Shown here piece after piece: positions 31,881 through 44,107 of a stretch of DNA of 64,000 nucleotides. The translations under genes were made by a program, and so were the position numbers. Origin of the DNA: Plumapathes pennacea (taxonomy: Eukaryota; Cnidaria; Anthozoa; Antipatharia; Myriopathidae); contig OZ038467.1 in NCBI GenBank assembly GCA_964036295.1, positions 19,475,670-19,539,669 of the forward strand, given 5' to 3'. Within the stretch, counting starts at the first letter, position 1, and the number at the start of each line of letters is the position of its first letter. The notes under the pieces were generated by a model. The model was not told the origin of the DNA and searched no databases. It saw only the letters and a program-made list of their open reading frames with translations.

Positions 31881-34335
31881 AGCACCGTTTTTGTTCGGCC
31901 ACGAGCGTGTCACACGGCTTTGTTGTCACGGTATTCAAACGTCCAAGACTGACTCATGCCGGGTATGATGTTTCATACGGAATAATATTTCTGTTCTTAA
32001 TCACGCTTGACCACAAACCAATAAAGACCACGGAGACATACTCTGGTTAATTGTGCCGTGGTAGGCCGTTACAGTTTATTGATTGCTCTAGGTTTACAAT
32101 ATCGGAGAGTAGACTGATGCTTAATCTCTTGAGTAATTGTGCCGTGGTAGGCCGAGCATGATGTTCAAACAATCGTTCCTGTTACATGGTAACTGGTGTA
32201 GTCGTTATTACTGACCTAGTGGAGAATTGAGCGCGTATCAGCAAGGATACTCGGAGGCCAGAAAAAACCTAGCTAAAAAACCCATAGGGAAAAAAAATAA
32301 GCTCAGGAAATCTGGGTAGGAACCAAGACTCAAGACTCCGACCCTTCCTACGGAGGTCAGTATTATATACGATGTATGACATGAAAATGTAGCTATAATG
32401 CAGACGCCAAATTGGCATAAGTACACTATATGAATTAACTAGAAGTAAAACTTGACTTTCGTCCGAACGTGACTGTAACGACCGAGAACTGACCCTATGC
32501 TGGAACACACAGACTATATATAATAAATGTACTTAACATGCATAAACACAGCACGCAAATAGCGCACATTCACAACATGCCGGAATGCGCCAAATGGCAT
32601 AACAGCTAATACAATAGCGCACAGAATCCAATTCTCTTCTAATGCAAGCAACCGAAGAGAATTATCAATTTCAATGAGTGATTTGCTTTCGCCTTGAGTG
32701 ATCGTTTTTGCCGGGAGCATTTCGAACTTGCTTTCCGATGCACGTGACAGTGCTGGTGTGACGCTTGCTATATAACCTGGCAACTTTGTTGAGTGAATTT
32801 TCAAGCTGACATGTTTTGTGGAGGAACTGTGTTGTCATTTTGTAATGGGATTGACTGGGGAATACCCGACATCTTAAGTAGCTGTAAGACAGCGTGATAG
32901 CCTTATCTCATGTTGGAATGCTTTTAGAACATGCCCGGTATCATTTTTGGCTATCTTTAGTGCCAACATCCCTTAAAACTGGTGACTGACACCTATCAAC
33001 CGACTGCCCAGTGGTGAAATTGCTTCGTTATCTCCATTGGAGTTCTCGTCTTGACCGGCTGCCGGGTTGTAACGAAAACGACTAGACCCTGAAAACGAAG
33101 ACCTATTGCCCCGGAAAACGAAGACCCTAACAGCAACAACAAAAAGCTTTTCTCAGTGCCACTCTCTTTAATATTGCTTGTTTATGCCTATATCTCTGTT
33201 GGAATGTTTGCGTATGTATCATGTACAAGTAGCTGTAATAACAGCTTTTTAGTCTTATCTCGTCTTTGCTAATCTTCCCAGTGTGTGCATCATGTTCAAG
33301 TAGCTGTAATTGACAGCTTTTTAGACTTACCTCTGCAGCACATTAAAACATGATACTTCCCATTTTATCTGCCCAGTGGTGAAGTTACTTCGTATGAAAA
33401 AGCCATCTCAGAAGTTACGCATCCTACATGTACAAGTCTGAAACACTAATATGTTCAAGACTGCTATGCATTAAGCTTTAATGCAAAATTCTGGGTCGAT
33501 ACGAAATTAATCTCTATCGGAAGCTGCAGACGTTTGAACACCGTGACAACAAAGGCGTGCATCACGCTTGTGGAGCGAACATTAGGCTCGGATAGTCGGA
33601 TATCAACCTTGAGCTTTTGACGACTTCGAGGTATTCAGTGACAAATATTCTCGATGTAATCGCCTGTCGGTCTTCCCTGCTTTTGTTAAAGTGGCGTGAG
33701 TGAAAGCTAAGCAGCTGATGATTCGGGATTCCCCGTTCTATGATATTATCCTCGTGACATTTCATTTACAGATCTTGTATCTTAATCTCGCGTGATATTT
33801 GCCTCAAACCTATTAGTAATTTAGTATCCTCAGACAATAAACAAAGAACCTTTACTTCACGCAAAACGAAGTAAACGCCGCACGTTACACAAAGCCCCCG
33901 AGTTTCCGACGAAGGGAGACGCTCTGCCCGCAGGGAAAAGTTCAAGTTTTATCAAGTTTCGACACGTCTTCTACTTATTCAATATTCTTTCACACAAATA
34001 TTGCTCAGAACACAGATACATTGGTTGAAGCGGTATCTATAATCGAGCATTTGCAAAAACACAACCCTTCGTACTTTACGGGGGTCCCACTGGTAACACA
34101 TCAAGCATTTGTGTACGGCTATTTTCAAATCTTCCGACGCTTAAATACAATGCAAGCCAAAATCGTTCTAAAAGTATGGCTTCCGTGCATCCACAAAGCC
34201 AACCGATGTTCAGTTCGGATGGGATACAGGCTGACTTTAACACAATTCAATTTCAGTCTCTTGCTTCAATCGCTGACATCTCAAGTCGCTCTTGCATAAC
34301 GTCATTGCAAATCACGTGATAATAGTAGGTTGGTT

Positions 34336-34692
34336 GTGATCGTCCGGGTTAGAGTAGTCTCCAGAAAGACTGTTGTTGGTGACTGACGTTTCGACTCCCT
34401 GAGCGGAAGTCATCTTCAGAGTCAAGTGAAAAGTATTCGTCAGATGGCGGTATATATGTCTCTGGTTGTAGAACTGATTGGTCCGTTATGTCGGTCTATG
34501 GTTGGTCGAGTTGGCTTGGTTGTGTTTCGTTATTGGTCAGTTGATGTTCTTCAACCAGAGACATATATACCGCCATCTGACGAATACTTTTCACTTGACT
34601 CTGAAGATGACTTCCGCTCAGGGAGTCGAAACGTCAGTCACCAACAACAGTCTTTCTGGAGACTACTCTAACCCGGACGATCACAACCAACC
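34336..34692. mobile_element. Large inverted repeat with hammerhead-like motifs
   Basis: Arms of about 135-140 bp (34336-34470 and 34551-34692) are nearly perfect complements around an 80-bp centre. Each arm contains CTCTGAAGATGACTTCCGCT followed by GAGTCGAAACGTCAGTC. The CTGAAGA and GAAAC spacing resembles a hammerhead core, as described for Penelope-like elements. The same sequence recurs at 8047-8118. Confidence 0.7.
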
Positions 34693-34907
34693 TACTGTTC
34701 ACACTCCTGGGTTCAAACCATTTGCCATGTCACGTGATAATGCGAACCAATCACCGTGTGCTGATTCTCGACCCAGAAAAAAGAAAAAAGAGTCTCCATT
34801 TTAAAGCTTCTGTATCCCCAAGCAAAAAGCAAAAAGAAAGAAAGAAAGAAAAAATACATAAAAAAAAATCCGATCACAGTATTTTACGGGGGTCCCGCTA
34901 GTCTATA

Positions 34908-35112
34908 ATAATATGCTAAGCCACTTCTGTCCGTCTTTCTGTCTGTAACGCTCATTCCCAGGCCTCCTCATCATAAGAAATCCAAGATGGTCGCCACATC
35001 GAGTGAGACTAAGTATAAATATTGGCCTTGTATGCCGACCACAGTTCTTTCAGAAATCGGAAATGAGTTTCAAAAGAGAATTTGTGCTGTCAGGTGACTG
35101 GATGTTGGGCTA
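34908..35112. repeat. Dispersed 200-bp repeat, copy 2
   Basis: This is the partner of 31682-31880. Segments close to TTTACGGGGGTCCCGCTAGT appear immediately before it and again near 35291, with a similar one near 34075. Confidence 0.8.
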
Positions 35113-35649
35113 ATGCTGCCGCATGCTCGAAAAACGGGAAGATTTTCATGTCAATCGATCGTCAATTCGTCGAGTGGCACACGCACTACAGAGAAGTTTG
35201 TACTTTGACACTGGAAACTGCATTCGAGATGCTCGAAATGGAATTCAAAAAGGAAAAAAGAAAGAAAGAAAGAAAGAAAACCCGATCACCGTATTTTACA
35301 GGGGTCCCGCTAGTTTGAAACATAATATACCTGAAATATAGGATTAAGTTACAATTGGTTTCCGCTTGCCGAGTTTACTCTGTGAGCTCCCCTTCTTGGT
35401 ATTGAAAGGTAACTTATAGGAGCACTTTCCCGTTTCTTCCTGCGGCTTCGGGGAATAACCTCTCACCTGTCGTGCGTGACAAGAAAATGAACTGCAATTG
35501 CGAGTGTTACTAATTCCGGTCACGCTAATAAAAAGTGCGCAATACCGTAGAGGCGGTATTCACTTCTCTGTTGTATAGAAGTTCCTCGGTGTTTCCTCCG
35601 GACAGCGCGTATCATTGTCTTCAGTCACAAATACACAGGATGGCGCAAC

Positions 35650-35835
35650 AAAACCTTTTCAATGTTTTTGTTTACATTTGGAAAATTCAAGACTAATCAG
35701 TGGTTCCCAACACGAAAGAATGCAATTAATCAAAAGATAAGTAGGTTAGTAACACGTTTAGATTAGAAGAACCAATCTTCTCAAAAAACAAGTCAGATGG
35801 AAGTGAATTGTTATTTATCTTTCGGCTTTCGAGGA
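35650..35835. repeat. Dispersed repeat, partner at 58735-58915
   Basis: The shared segments include GGTTCCCAACACGAAAGAA and ATTAATCAAAAGA, in the same orientation as the copy 23 kb away. The family is unidentified. Confidence 0.7.
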
Positions 35836-38374
35836 CCCCAAAAATGGCGGAACCAAGGATTTCGACGCGCAAATGATTGTGGTTAACTGAGGAATTGTTA
35901 TAAATGGTCAAAAAGCCGCTCGAAATTTCAATGGATTTGAGTGCTGCAAAAGCTAGCCAGGCAAGGTTTGAGTGCTGTATCTCCTGCCAGTTTTGCTTTA
36001 AGAGGAATCTAGGCCGTTTTGAGTTTACAGGAGCATCTTGGTCAGGTCTTCATCAGGTCTAATCTTGAAAACATTCGCCCAATGTTTTCAAGTTTGAAAT
36101 CCAAAAGGGCGTCCACAACGGCAGTGGATCTGCCACTCGATTGCTATTGATATACTATTATTATATTACTATAACTATGCATATCACATCCACCGTATAG
36201 AAAGCGGATACATTAACAAAAGTACTTTTCTACTTTCACAGAACATCTGACAACCAACGGGCTCAAGATGCCATCAACGTTACCTTCTTCCACTGGGGAA
36301 TCCACGGTTGGGTTGCCTACGTGCTGGTTGGCCTCATTCTTGGGTATATGTCCTACAACAAGGGTCTGTCTATGACTATACGTACATGTTTCTACCCCCT
36401 CATTGGCGACAAAATCTACGGATTTCTTGGTGACGCTGTAGACATCCTGTCGATCATAGCCATCATGTTTGGCATATGCACAAGTCTTGGCATTGGCGCC
36501 ATTGGATTCACCGGTGGTCTGGCGCGTTTAAACTGCTATAGCCACAATCTCAGTCGTCACCGGATTGAAAGTCGGCATCCGTCGCCTCAGCGAAATTTGT
36601 TTTGCAATTGGCATGTTTATCATGTTGGTGATATTCTTCTACGATGACACCTGGTACCTCCTGAACGTTTTCGTCCAAAGCATCGGATACTACTTTCAGA
36701 ACCTCATCCAACTCGGCTTCCACACGGACGCTTTCGCACAGCTTGGTATCGCACCAGACGGAAAAGAGGCACCCGGATGGATGCAGGACTGGACCATATT
36801 TTCCTGGGGCTGGTGGGTGTCTTGGTGCCCGTTCGTTGGCATGTTCATCGCCAAAATATCCAAAGGACGCACCATCAAGGACTTCATCCAAAACACCCTA
36901 GTTTTTCCAGTGATCTACATATTTCTCTAATTCAGCCTAATGGGAGGAGCAGGAATAAAGATGGAGCGCAATGCGGTTCTTGCTGGTATCGCCTGCAACT
37001 CCACCCTTGGCGGTGCTAAAGCTGTGGAGTCCCTCAATGGACTCTACCGCTTGTCCTGTCGAGGGAACATCGAGATGTGGTTTGACATGATCACACAGTA
37101 TGGCAAGAGCGATGAATTCAAGCAATTCATGTCCGTCGTGTCAATGGTTGCAATCCTCCTGTACTTTGTGACAAGCTCCGACAGTGGTTCTCATGTCATC
37201 GACTGTCTCGCTTCCAATGGTCACCAAGAACCCCCCGTTGTACAGCGTATCTTCTGGGCAATAACCGAGGGTGCATGTGCTAGTATTCTGCTCAGGGCAG
37301 GGGGGTCTGATGCTCTAAACGCCTTGCAGAGCATGGCTCTCGTCGCGGGGCTGCTGTATATTTTGGTCCTCGACCTCATGTGTGTAGCAGTATGGCGAGC
37401 CTTCCAGATGGACTTCGGTGAGCTGGATCCTGAAAAGCATACGTTTTCCTCCAATGTCTTAGATTCACTGTTCCATCCCTCCAAAAAAAGGGCAAAGAAA
37501 CTGATCACAGCTAGTATTGCCCCTTGGTTCCCCCTCGGAAAAGTCGCTGCCAAGGTGTACGGTGGAAGAGCTTGTGGCTACATGATCTTCCTTGCCATTC
37601 CGTTCTACTTGTGTTTCATATTGCAGATCCTGCAGGTCGTTGAGGAAGGTCTCGCGTACGTTGGGTGGGCAATCCTGTTTGCTTTCGTCGGTTATGGCAC
37701 TGGTATCCGAGCCAACATGCGTGCCAAGTACGACATCCACGGAAACATGGCTGAAGATTTCTTTGCAGTGTTGCTGATGTACCCTTTGGCTGCAGTGCAG
37801 ATGGAAGAACACCTAGAGATTGACGCCATACAAGGCAACGAGGACGCAGAAATGCAAAGCCTAGGAGGAGACGACAGTGATGAAGGAAAAGATGCCAACG
37901 GTCTTACTCTTCAGCAATACAGTGGTTAAACGAAAACGAAAACTTGAGAGTAGTTACATTTCAAAACCTGTTTGAATTAGATTTAATCGGTTATCACAGC
38001 TTACTGATATTGCACAAACAAAGCAAGGCCAGTCCACAGTTGAAGCATACCATAGTCGAGATATTTAGCACCTCTAAATTAGGAAGATTTTCTGTGAAGT
38101 TAAACGGCATAGGCCAACGAATTTTGAATTGCATCTTACATCTCAAAGCGCAACCAGAATCTACAATTATCCATCATAGGAATTTCGAGCTGACAATCTA
38201 ATTGTTTTAGTACAAATAAATTATTTTCATTAATATGAACCCAAAAATCTGAAAATTCGGCTTCTTTTGCGTGTTTATTAATTTATCCATAGCCGCGACA
38301 AATTTACGCACAGCACCAAACTGACGAGGTGTCAGATTTCATTCACAGCTTTCAAACAAACTCTAGTCGCTGCT

Positions 38375-38679
38375 AGAGCCGTTTTCGGATGACTGTCGAA
38401 AACCTAAACCAAAGTGATCACACAGGCCAATCACAGAGACTGAGAGAAAACAGTTCAGCCAATTGGAAGCCAAAGTAAATTTGCGTTTGGTTTTACTTTC
38501 CAATCAGCAGTGCGAGTACACGCCATTGCTTGCGTGAGAAGTGTTTGGTTTTGGTTTTGGTTTTGTTCTTGATTGGCTGAGCATGCTGACAAACTCGTGT
38601 GGACCAATCCGAAAGCGAAGCAAACGCAAAACCAAAGCAATCACACAATTACTTTCGACAGTCATCCGAAAACCGCTCT
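38375..38679. mobile_element. Foldback element
   Basis: The left end AGAGCCGTTTTCGGATGACT and the right end AGTCATCCGAAAACCGCTCT are complementary; the arms continue through TGTCGAAA. Confidence 0.85.
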
Positions 38680-38986
38680 AAATTGTTTTAGTTTAGTGAA
38701 ACTTTATTCCTAGATTAGCGATTTAATCGCCCAGCGAGGTGGATTAAATTTTTAAATTTAAATTTTTAACTCTAGATTAGCGCTAATCGGCGTTTGAAAA
38801 AGCGCAATCCAAAAAAGACATAGGTCCGCGAAGCTATTTGCTAGTTTATGATTGTCTATGATAGTGCATGTTGAGAGTTCGAACTATCATCGAATATTAT
38901 CACCGTTTGATCGGGGTTTTACACTGTTCCAGCTACGTACTATGCATGACCAAACACAAATGCACAAACATGACAGTTTATTATAC

Positions 38987-39244
38987 TAGAAATACGATAA
39001 TCGCAGATACCCCTCGCTCTGCCATTGATCGGACTTTTACTTTGGTACTGCTCAACAAGGGCAGCCTTTGTTTTACCAAAATGTTGACTCAATCTTTTCT
39101 TCGAAGTCAAGTGCTACACGCAAAGGAAGGAGAAAAAGAATGGTGTGTTTTGCAGTACTTTTGCCTTGAAAATAGAGTCGATTGCGTGACGCCGTACGTA
39201 TTTCCCACGGTCGGCACGTCAAATTAATTCATGCAGTCTACCAA
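38987..39244. repeat. Dispersed 260-bp repeat, copy 2
   Basis: This is the partner of 19066-19325 in the same orientation. A frame containing QSFL-SQ-LHAKEGEKEWCVL is readable in both copies. Confidence 0.8.
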
Positions 39245-39850
39245 GCACGCTCTCAAATTTTGAAAGTTGGTCGGCAGCCGTAGTACGGAAAAAAAAGGAA
39301 CACTGATTTTCCAATTTGGCATCCATATGCAGCACAATTAAATAGGCTTCCTGTGCGACTTTTTTTTACTCTGGACTTCATGCACCAGACTCAGACATGC
39401 AAATTTAATGAACTCGAATTGTTTTGTATGAGAACTCGCTCAAAACAGCATGATTTCTCCCAAAATCAAAGCAAAAATTGAACGGTTTACTTCAAATTAT
39501 ACACGGGCTTCAGACCTAGTCATACTTCAAAGGGCTTGTGAACGATTCGCGCTGGAATCACCGCGTCTCTGATTACAGCATTTGTTACAGTTTTAGTCTT
39601 GAAAGAAAAAAAATTACTAAATCATTCAAGACCCCAAGTTCCGATTGCTCTGAGCGAACTGGCGACAGAAGCGTATTAAAACAATACTTCGAGGGAAAAT
39701 GATCGGCATACAGATTTTAAATAAGGCGAATTTGCTGCATTAGCGTCTTGGTTATTACCCTCGCTTCGCTCGGGGATGATTATTTTGAGCTGATCGACAT
39801 AAAAGGAGCAAAGTATAGCTTGTCAAAATATTTGAAGTCGTTCTGTAAAT

Positions 39851-40033
39851 TTCGGTAAGCCAGATTTTGACTCGTTATAATAGTTTCGTATTAACGTAAC
39901 ACACTCCAGCCAAACAAACCTGTTTCTCGTGCTCTTCGAACGGTGGTGAAATAGATTCACAGTAAAATTTCCTGTCGACTTTTCAGTCAATTTTTCAGTA
40001 GCGACAAAACCTGCTCGAGACAATTTTTTATAA
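39851..40033. repeat. Local 180-bp direct repeat, copy 1
   Basis: Copy 1 runs from CCAGATTTTGACTCGTTATA to GACAATTTTTTATAAAC. The second copy lies at 40870-41034 in the same orientation with small indels. Confidence 0.85.
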
Positions 40034-40869
40034 ACTAGTAGTAATCAGAGATTAGTCAGGTGCGTTCGACTTCTCTTTGCTTGGAGTTGTTTTTGTTCTA
40101 AAATGCTTTTCCCTATAACGATCTCGAAAAGTTCGTGGGTTTCGTCTGAAACCGGAAGTGAGCAGCACGAAGACCGTGCGGTACGGGTTCGAACCCCGGC
40201 CAAGCAATATTAAACCAAAACTTTTTCTTTCTTTCTTTTTCTTTGGTTTTAATTCTTTGAAGATATACGAAAATTGTAAGACATGGTCAAATGTGATTTA
40301 TACCTTCGTCGGAAGAACTAAGTTGAGTTGCACACGAGAGTTTCACAATTCGACCATCCTGTGGCTTGCGATTGAATCACCAATGTCTCCACAAAGCCGT
40401 ATATTTCTTCCAGATAAGTATCTGGAACATAAGTAAAGTGTCGGTTGCATATTGAGTATATTTTCATCAACTCAGAAACTGAAATACGGCAATCGCGAGT
40501 CGAGTTTCATTTTTCTGTGGAATTCTTGCTGTCGTGCTGCCCTTATTATCCCAGATATTGGCTACTTTCAGTGAAAAGTAGCTGTCTTTGCCTTTGATAG
40601 ACCTCAGTGTGATCATTCAGAGCCGCTCGTGCGACACAGAGCGTTTATAGTAGTTATTCAAAATGGCGCAGATTTGGAACATCACCCAACGAAAAAATCT
40701 CGATTCTTCGCGCTGGCCGAAAGCACGTGACACGTATCCCATCGACCCCATGGAACCCACACCAGTTGAGATTAGGGTTTGCGTTCCCCTTCGTCGAACG
40801 CAACAAACAAATCAGAGATACCACAGTCAATCTGGTCACGAAATCATGTGTCAACAAACATATCATGCG

Positions 40870-41034
40870 AGGTAAACCAGATTTTGACTTGTTATAATAG
40901 TTTCGTAACGTAACACACTCCAGCCGAACAAACCTGTTTCTCGTGCTATTCGAACGGTGGTGAAAAGGATTCACAGTAAACTTTCCTGTCGATCTTCCAT
41001 TAGCGACAGAATCCGCTCAAGACAATTTATAAAC
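40870..41034. repeat. Local 180-bp direct repeat, copy 2
   Basis: It matches 39851-40033 with internal deletions of a few bases. The two copies lie about 1 kb apart. Confidence 0.85.
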
Positions 41035-41662
41035 AAACAACTCAGACATACCAAAGTCAATCTGCATCTGCAATTATGGCATGAAATCATGTGTCAACAA
41101 ACATATCAGCGAACGCAAAAAACTCGGAATAATCTTTTACCTTTGCCAAAACATGTGTCATGGTCACACCATACAGCTGTGTTCCTTCTTTTGTGAGCGG
41201 AGCGTATATTCGCAAAGTGTCCAGAAATGTCGCTCTAAATGTGAACCTGTATCGCCTGTTTGCCAGATACTACGGATATGTCAGCCAGGGGCTGAAGGGG
41301 GAGCAAATTTCTGCATACAACCAAAGAATCGGCAACACTCACAGCCGCCATTAACTCCACGTGCGAGAGAGCCAATTATATTTAGAAAACCCCTCCCTGG
41401 AGAGGTAATTTAGCTTCTGACATTCTGTCGTCAAGTTATAACATTAGCACGGAAACCCTTTACTGGAAATCTCTCTGTGTATTCTTTGGGTTAGTAGATG
41501 ATAAAAGACAAAACTTCTCACAGGACTTGTACCACGGCGGCTTTTATATGGATAACACTTCATGCCCCTACCCCCTCAGTAGTTTTTGCTACCTAGAGGG
41601 GGAGCATTTTATTGACCTAATGAGGTGCGCCGAACGGCTGTTAGTCCAAACCGCCGACATAG

Positions 41663-41690
41663 AAGCTATTTGCATATATGCAAATAGCTT
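41663..41690. promoter_or_regulatory. Perfect 28-bp palindrome containing two octamer motifs
   Basis: Each half contains ATTTGCAT, the octamer recognised by POU-family factors, and the halves meet as GCATATATGC. A regulatory role is only a possibility, because no adjacent promoter is identified. Confidence 0.5.
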
Positions 41691-42536
41691 AAAAAAACCA
41701 ATCACTTCCACTGAATTGAGTAATCAAGCTGGATTTTATCAATCTATGTGAGTTTGCATGTTAGTTATAAGAATACCCATATGAATAGTATATTTTACTC
41801 ACATTGCACAGTATCACTTTATAGTTATTGTTTCTTTGTTTCTGTTGATGTCGATGTTTAAGTTAAGCTGGTTGAAGCTAAATTTTTTGAGACAAAAGAT
41901 CCCGGAATGTAACAAGGCCTTACAGGGAGGAATTAGCTTCTTGCGAGTGGTGCCTTGTCACAGTCCGGGATCTTTTATATTGAGGAGATCAGGACTAGCA
42001 GTCAGGACTCGTTGTCGTTTATTTTGGTCCGAAGACCTTCACCAACCGACTCTCAAGCAAAACTCCCCGTCAGAGGAAAGGACGCGAATACTAATAATGC
42101 TCTTAAACAATAGTAGTTGGACAAGTCAAGTCCGGCTGGACAAAGAACAAAGTTTACAGGATATTAATTCTAACACCTCTGGACCTGTCTACTCATTTCA
42201 TATTCTGTTCACTTTGCATCACAAGCAGAGTTCACACCTAGATCTGAGCAGCTGGCAAAACTAGATTTCAAAAGTTTTAAAGTGCCTTCCTTTTGCGTAA
42301 AACTGCTCCGTAACAATTGATTATTTTAGTCCACATTCATAGGTCCAACAAATCCATGTGGATGCCAAGTGTCATTGTTAAATTATAGTTTTATGTTCGT
42401 CTCAACTGTTTGCCCATTCATTTCATATCTCAGAGGGTGTTATGAATATGGCGAATTTCGTGATAAACTATATATACATACGCAAACAAAATATCGCCAA
42501 AAAATATTTCTGAATGATCCTTATATACCGACGAAA

Positions 42537-42618
42537 CATTTCGCCGTTAATTAACGGCGAGATTTTCTGTCTGTATATAGAGAGATACAACATTTCGCCG
42601 TTATTTAACGGCGAGATT
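42537..42618. repeat. Two copies of a GCCGTTAATTAACGGC-type palindrome
   Basis: The sequence TTTCGCCGTTAATTAACGGC followed by GAGAT is at 42538-42562 and a near copy at 42592-42616. Confidence 0.8.
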
Positions 42619-44107
42619 TAGACTGTCAGTCTACCCGCCCATCTGGTATCTGGCCACCAGGTCCATCTGTCTGCAGTACATTCAATTGGTCTCTCTGTCC
42701 ATTCACTGATCTTTCGGTCTGTCTGTCTGTCTCTGTCAGAAAAACAACACCGTGAACTGGGAACCATTCAGCAGAGGGAAATGGAAACTATTCAGCGTCG
42801 TGTTGTCTCATTTCAGGTCACGTGACACGCTAACTAAAAGGGTCAATTCTTGCAACAATACATACATACAGTTTATTATAGCCCCCTTACACAGGGCTGT
42901 TTTATATAAACTATAAAAACTAAATAATCTATAAAAACTATACATTTGAAACTTAATACTTAAAATAAAGGATTAATAGGTGATTGCTGAGCTTCCGTTT
43001 GAAGACTTTAAAATTCCCAGTTTCCTTAATGTCCCTCGGTAAGGTTCCGGTCGCACTCGTAACTTTAACGACAATAACATCGATATTTGCATCATTTGAA
43101 GTGCAAACAGCGCTTGTCACCAGAAATATATGTCAGCAAGTTGCTACCAAACATTGAAGAAGCCGTCGTATTGCTCTCGCTGCTGATTTATTATCGACTA
43201 AACTTCCTAGTGTGACCGGGCCTTAAAAACTTTGCTCCCCGAAAGACGAAGGTCCGCTGGCCAGTGGTTAGTCTACATTCAGGCAAATCTGAATCCTTAT
43301 TATGTCTAGTATTTCTGTTTTATTCCAATTCAAGCCGATTTATTAAATTGACTATTGACAGATCTTCCGATCCCGCGATCTTCGCTGTAATCCAAAATTA
43401 GCATTTAGACAATAAACAACGAAGCTTCGTTAATACGCGCGTTCTTAGAATATTTTGGGACCTAAAATATCAGCAGTTTAAAACTGTGTATCGAAAGAAA
43501 ACTTGGTAAGATGAAACTGTCCGGTTTCTGGTTTTCCACTTTTCAATTTCACTTTCATCCAGCTGCCGTTATGTATGAGCACGTGCGTTTTTTCCTGAGT
43601 GGAAGTAAAACTACTCGGGCGACATGCTTCACGTGCGCTGGTGCACATCTTGATCTGGAGATGCGGATTAGAAGATCAATACTAGTTCTGTACACGAGTT
43701 TGAATTACTATTTTTAAATAAGTTGCGTTTCGATTGCGAGTGATTTTTTAACCAGATACTACAGGTTCAACACTCCGAGAATGCCAAATATGGCATGTCC
43801 ATTTCTCACAATCTGCATAATTATTTTGTTCCTTTATCAGTCTTTACATAAAGTGGAGTTTACCCCACGACTGACGGACCGAAAGCATTAAAAACACGAG
43901 TGTCTCGATCATTACACCGCCAGGTCTCGGAAATAGTTCGAGATATGACTATGTCTTCAGTAAATGACTCACAAAAATCGCTCACAAAATCTTAAGTCCA
44001 CACTGCATTAATTTATGCGCATGATCATGCCACGCCTCTGTCACAAGGCAGAATAATCATCTACATACATCATTCATGACACATGTGCACGCCATTCCTG
44101 ACAGAAC

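Larger units (their letters stand above)
30621..37929 (+). pseudogene. BCCT-family transporter 2, broken mosaic copy
   Basis: Exon 1 (30621-31051) is intact and, at 431 nt, the same length as in the paralogues. Exon 2 (36242-37929) is 53 bp short. Bases present in both paralogues are missing after the GGTGGTCTGGCGCGTTTAAAC segment near 36534, which shifts the frame. A second lesion turns the Trp codon of the FLWFS segment into TAA at 36928-36930. Downstream the frame is open again to the TAA at 37929. The deletion has only a base or two of shared sequence at its edges. The part before about 36955 resembles copy 3 and the part after about 37035 resembles copy 1. The 5.2 kb intron is swollen by repeats. 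A shortened product could be made from exon 1, but a working transporter is unlikely. Confidence 0.88.
37930..44107. other. Intergenic region between BCCT copies 2 and 3
   Basis: In 6.2 kb I recognise no gene. Short frames near 41081-41413, 41836-42264 and elsewhere have no domain I know. The region contains foldback elements, two dispersed repeat pairs and two notable palindromes, listed separately. A B-box-like motif (GGTTCGAACCCC) near 40186 marks a tRNA-like fragment. Confidence 0.5.

Noticed and set aside
40158..41413. Cluster of short plus-strand frames
   Set aside because: They overlap a duplicated 180-bp repeat and a tRNA-like fragment, change frame without splice signals, and show no domain.
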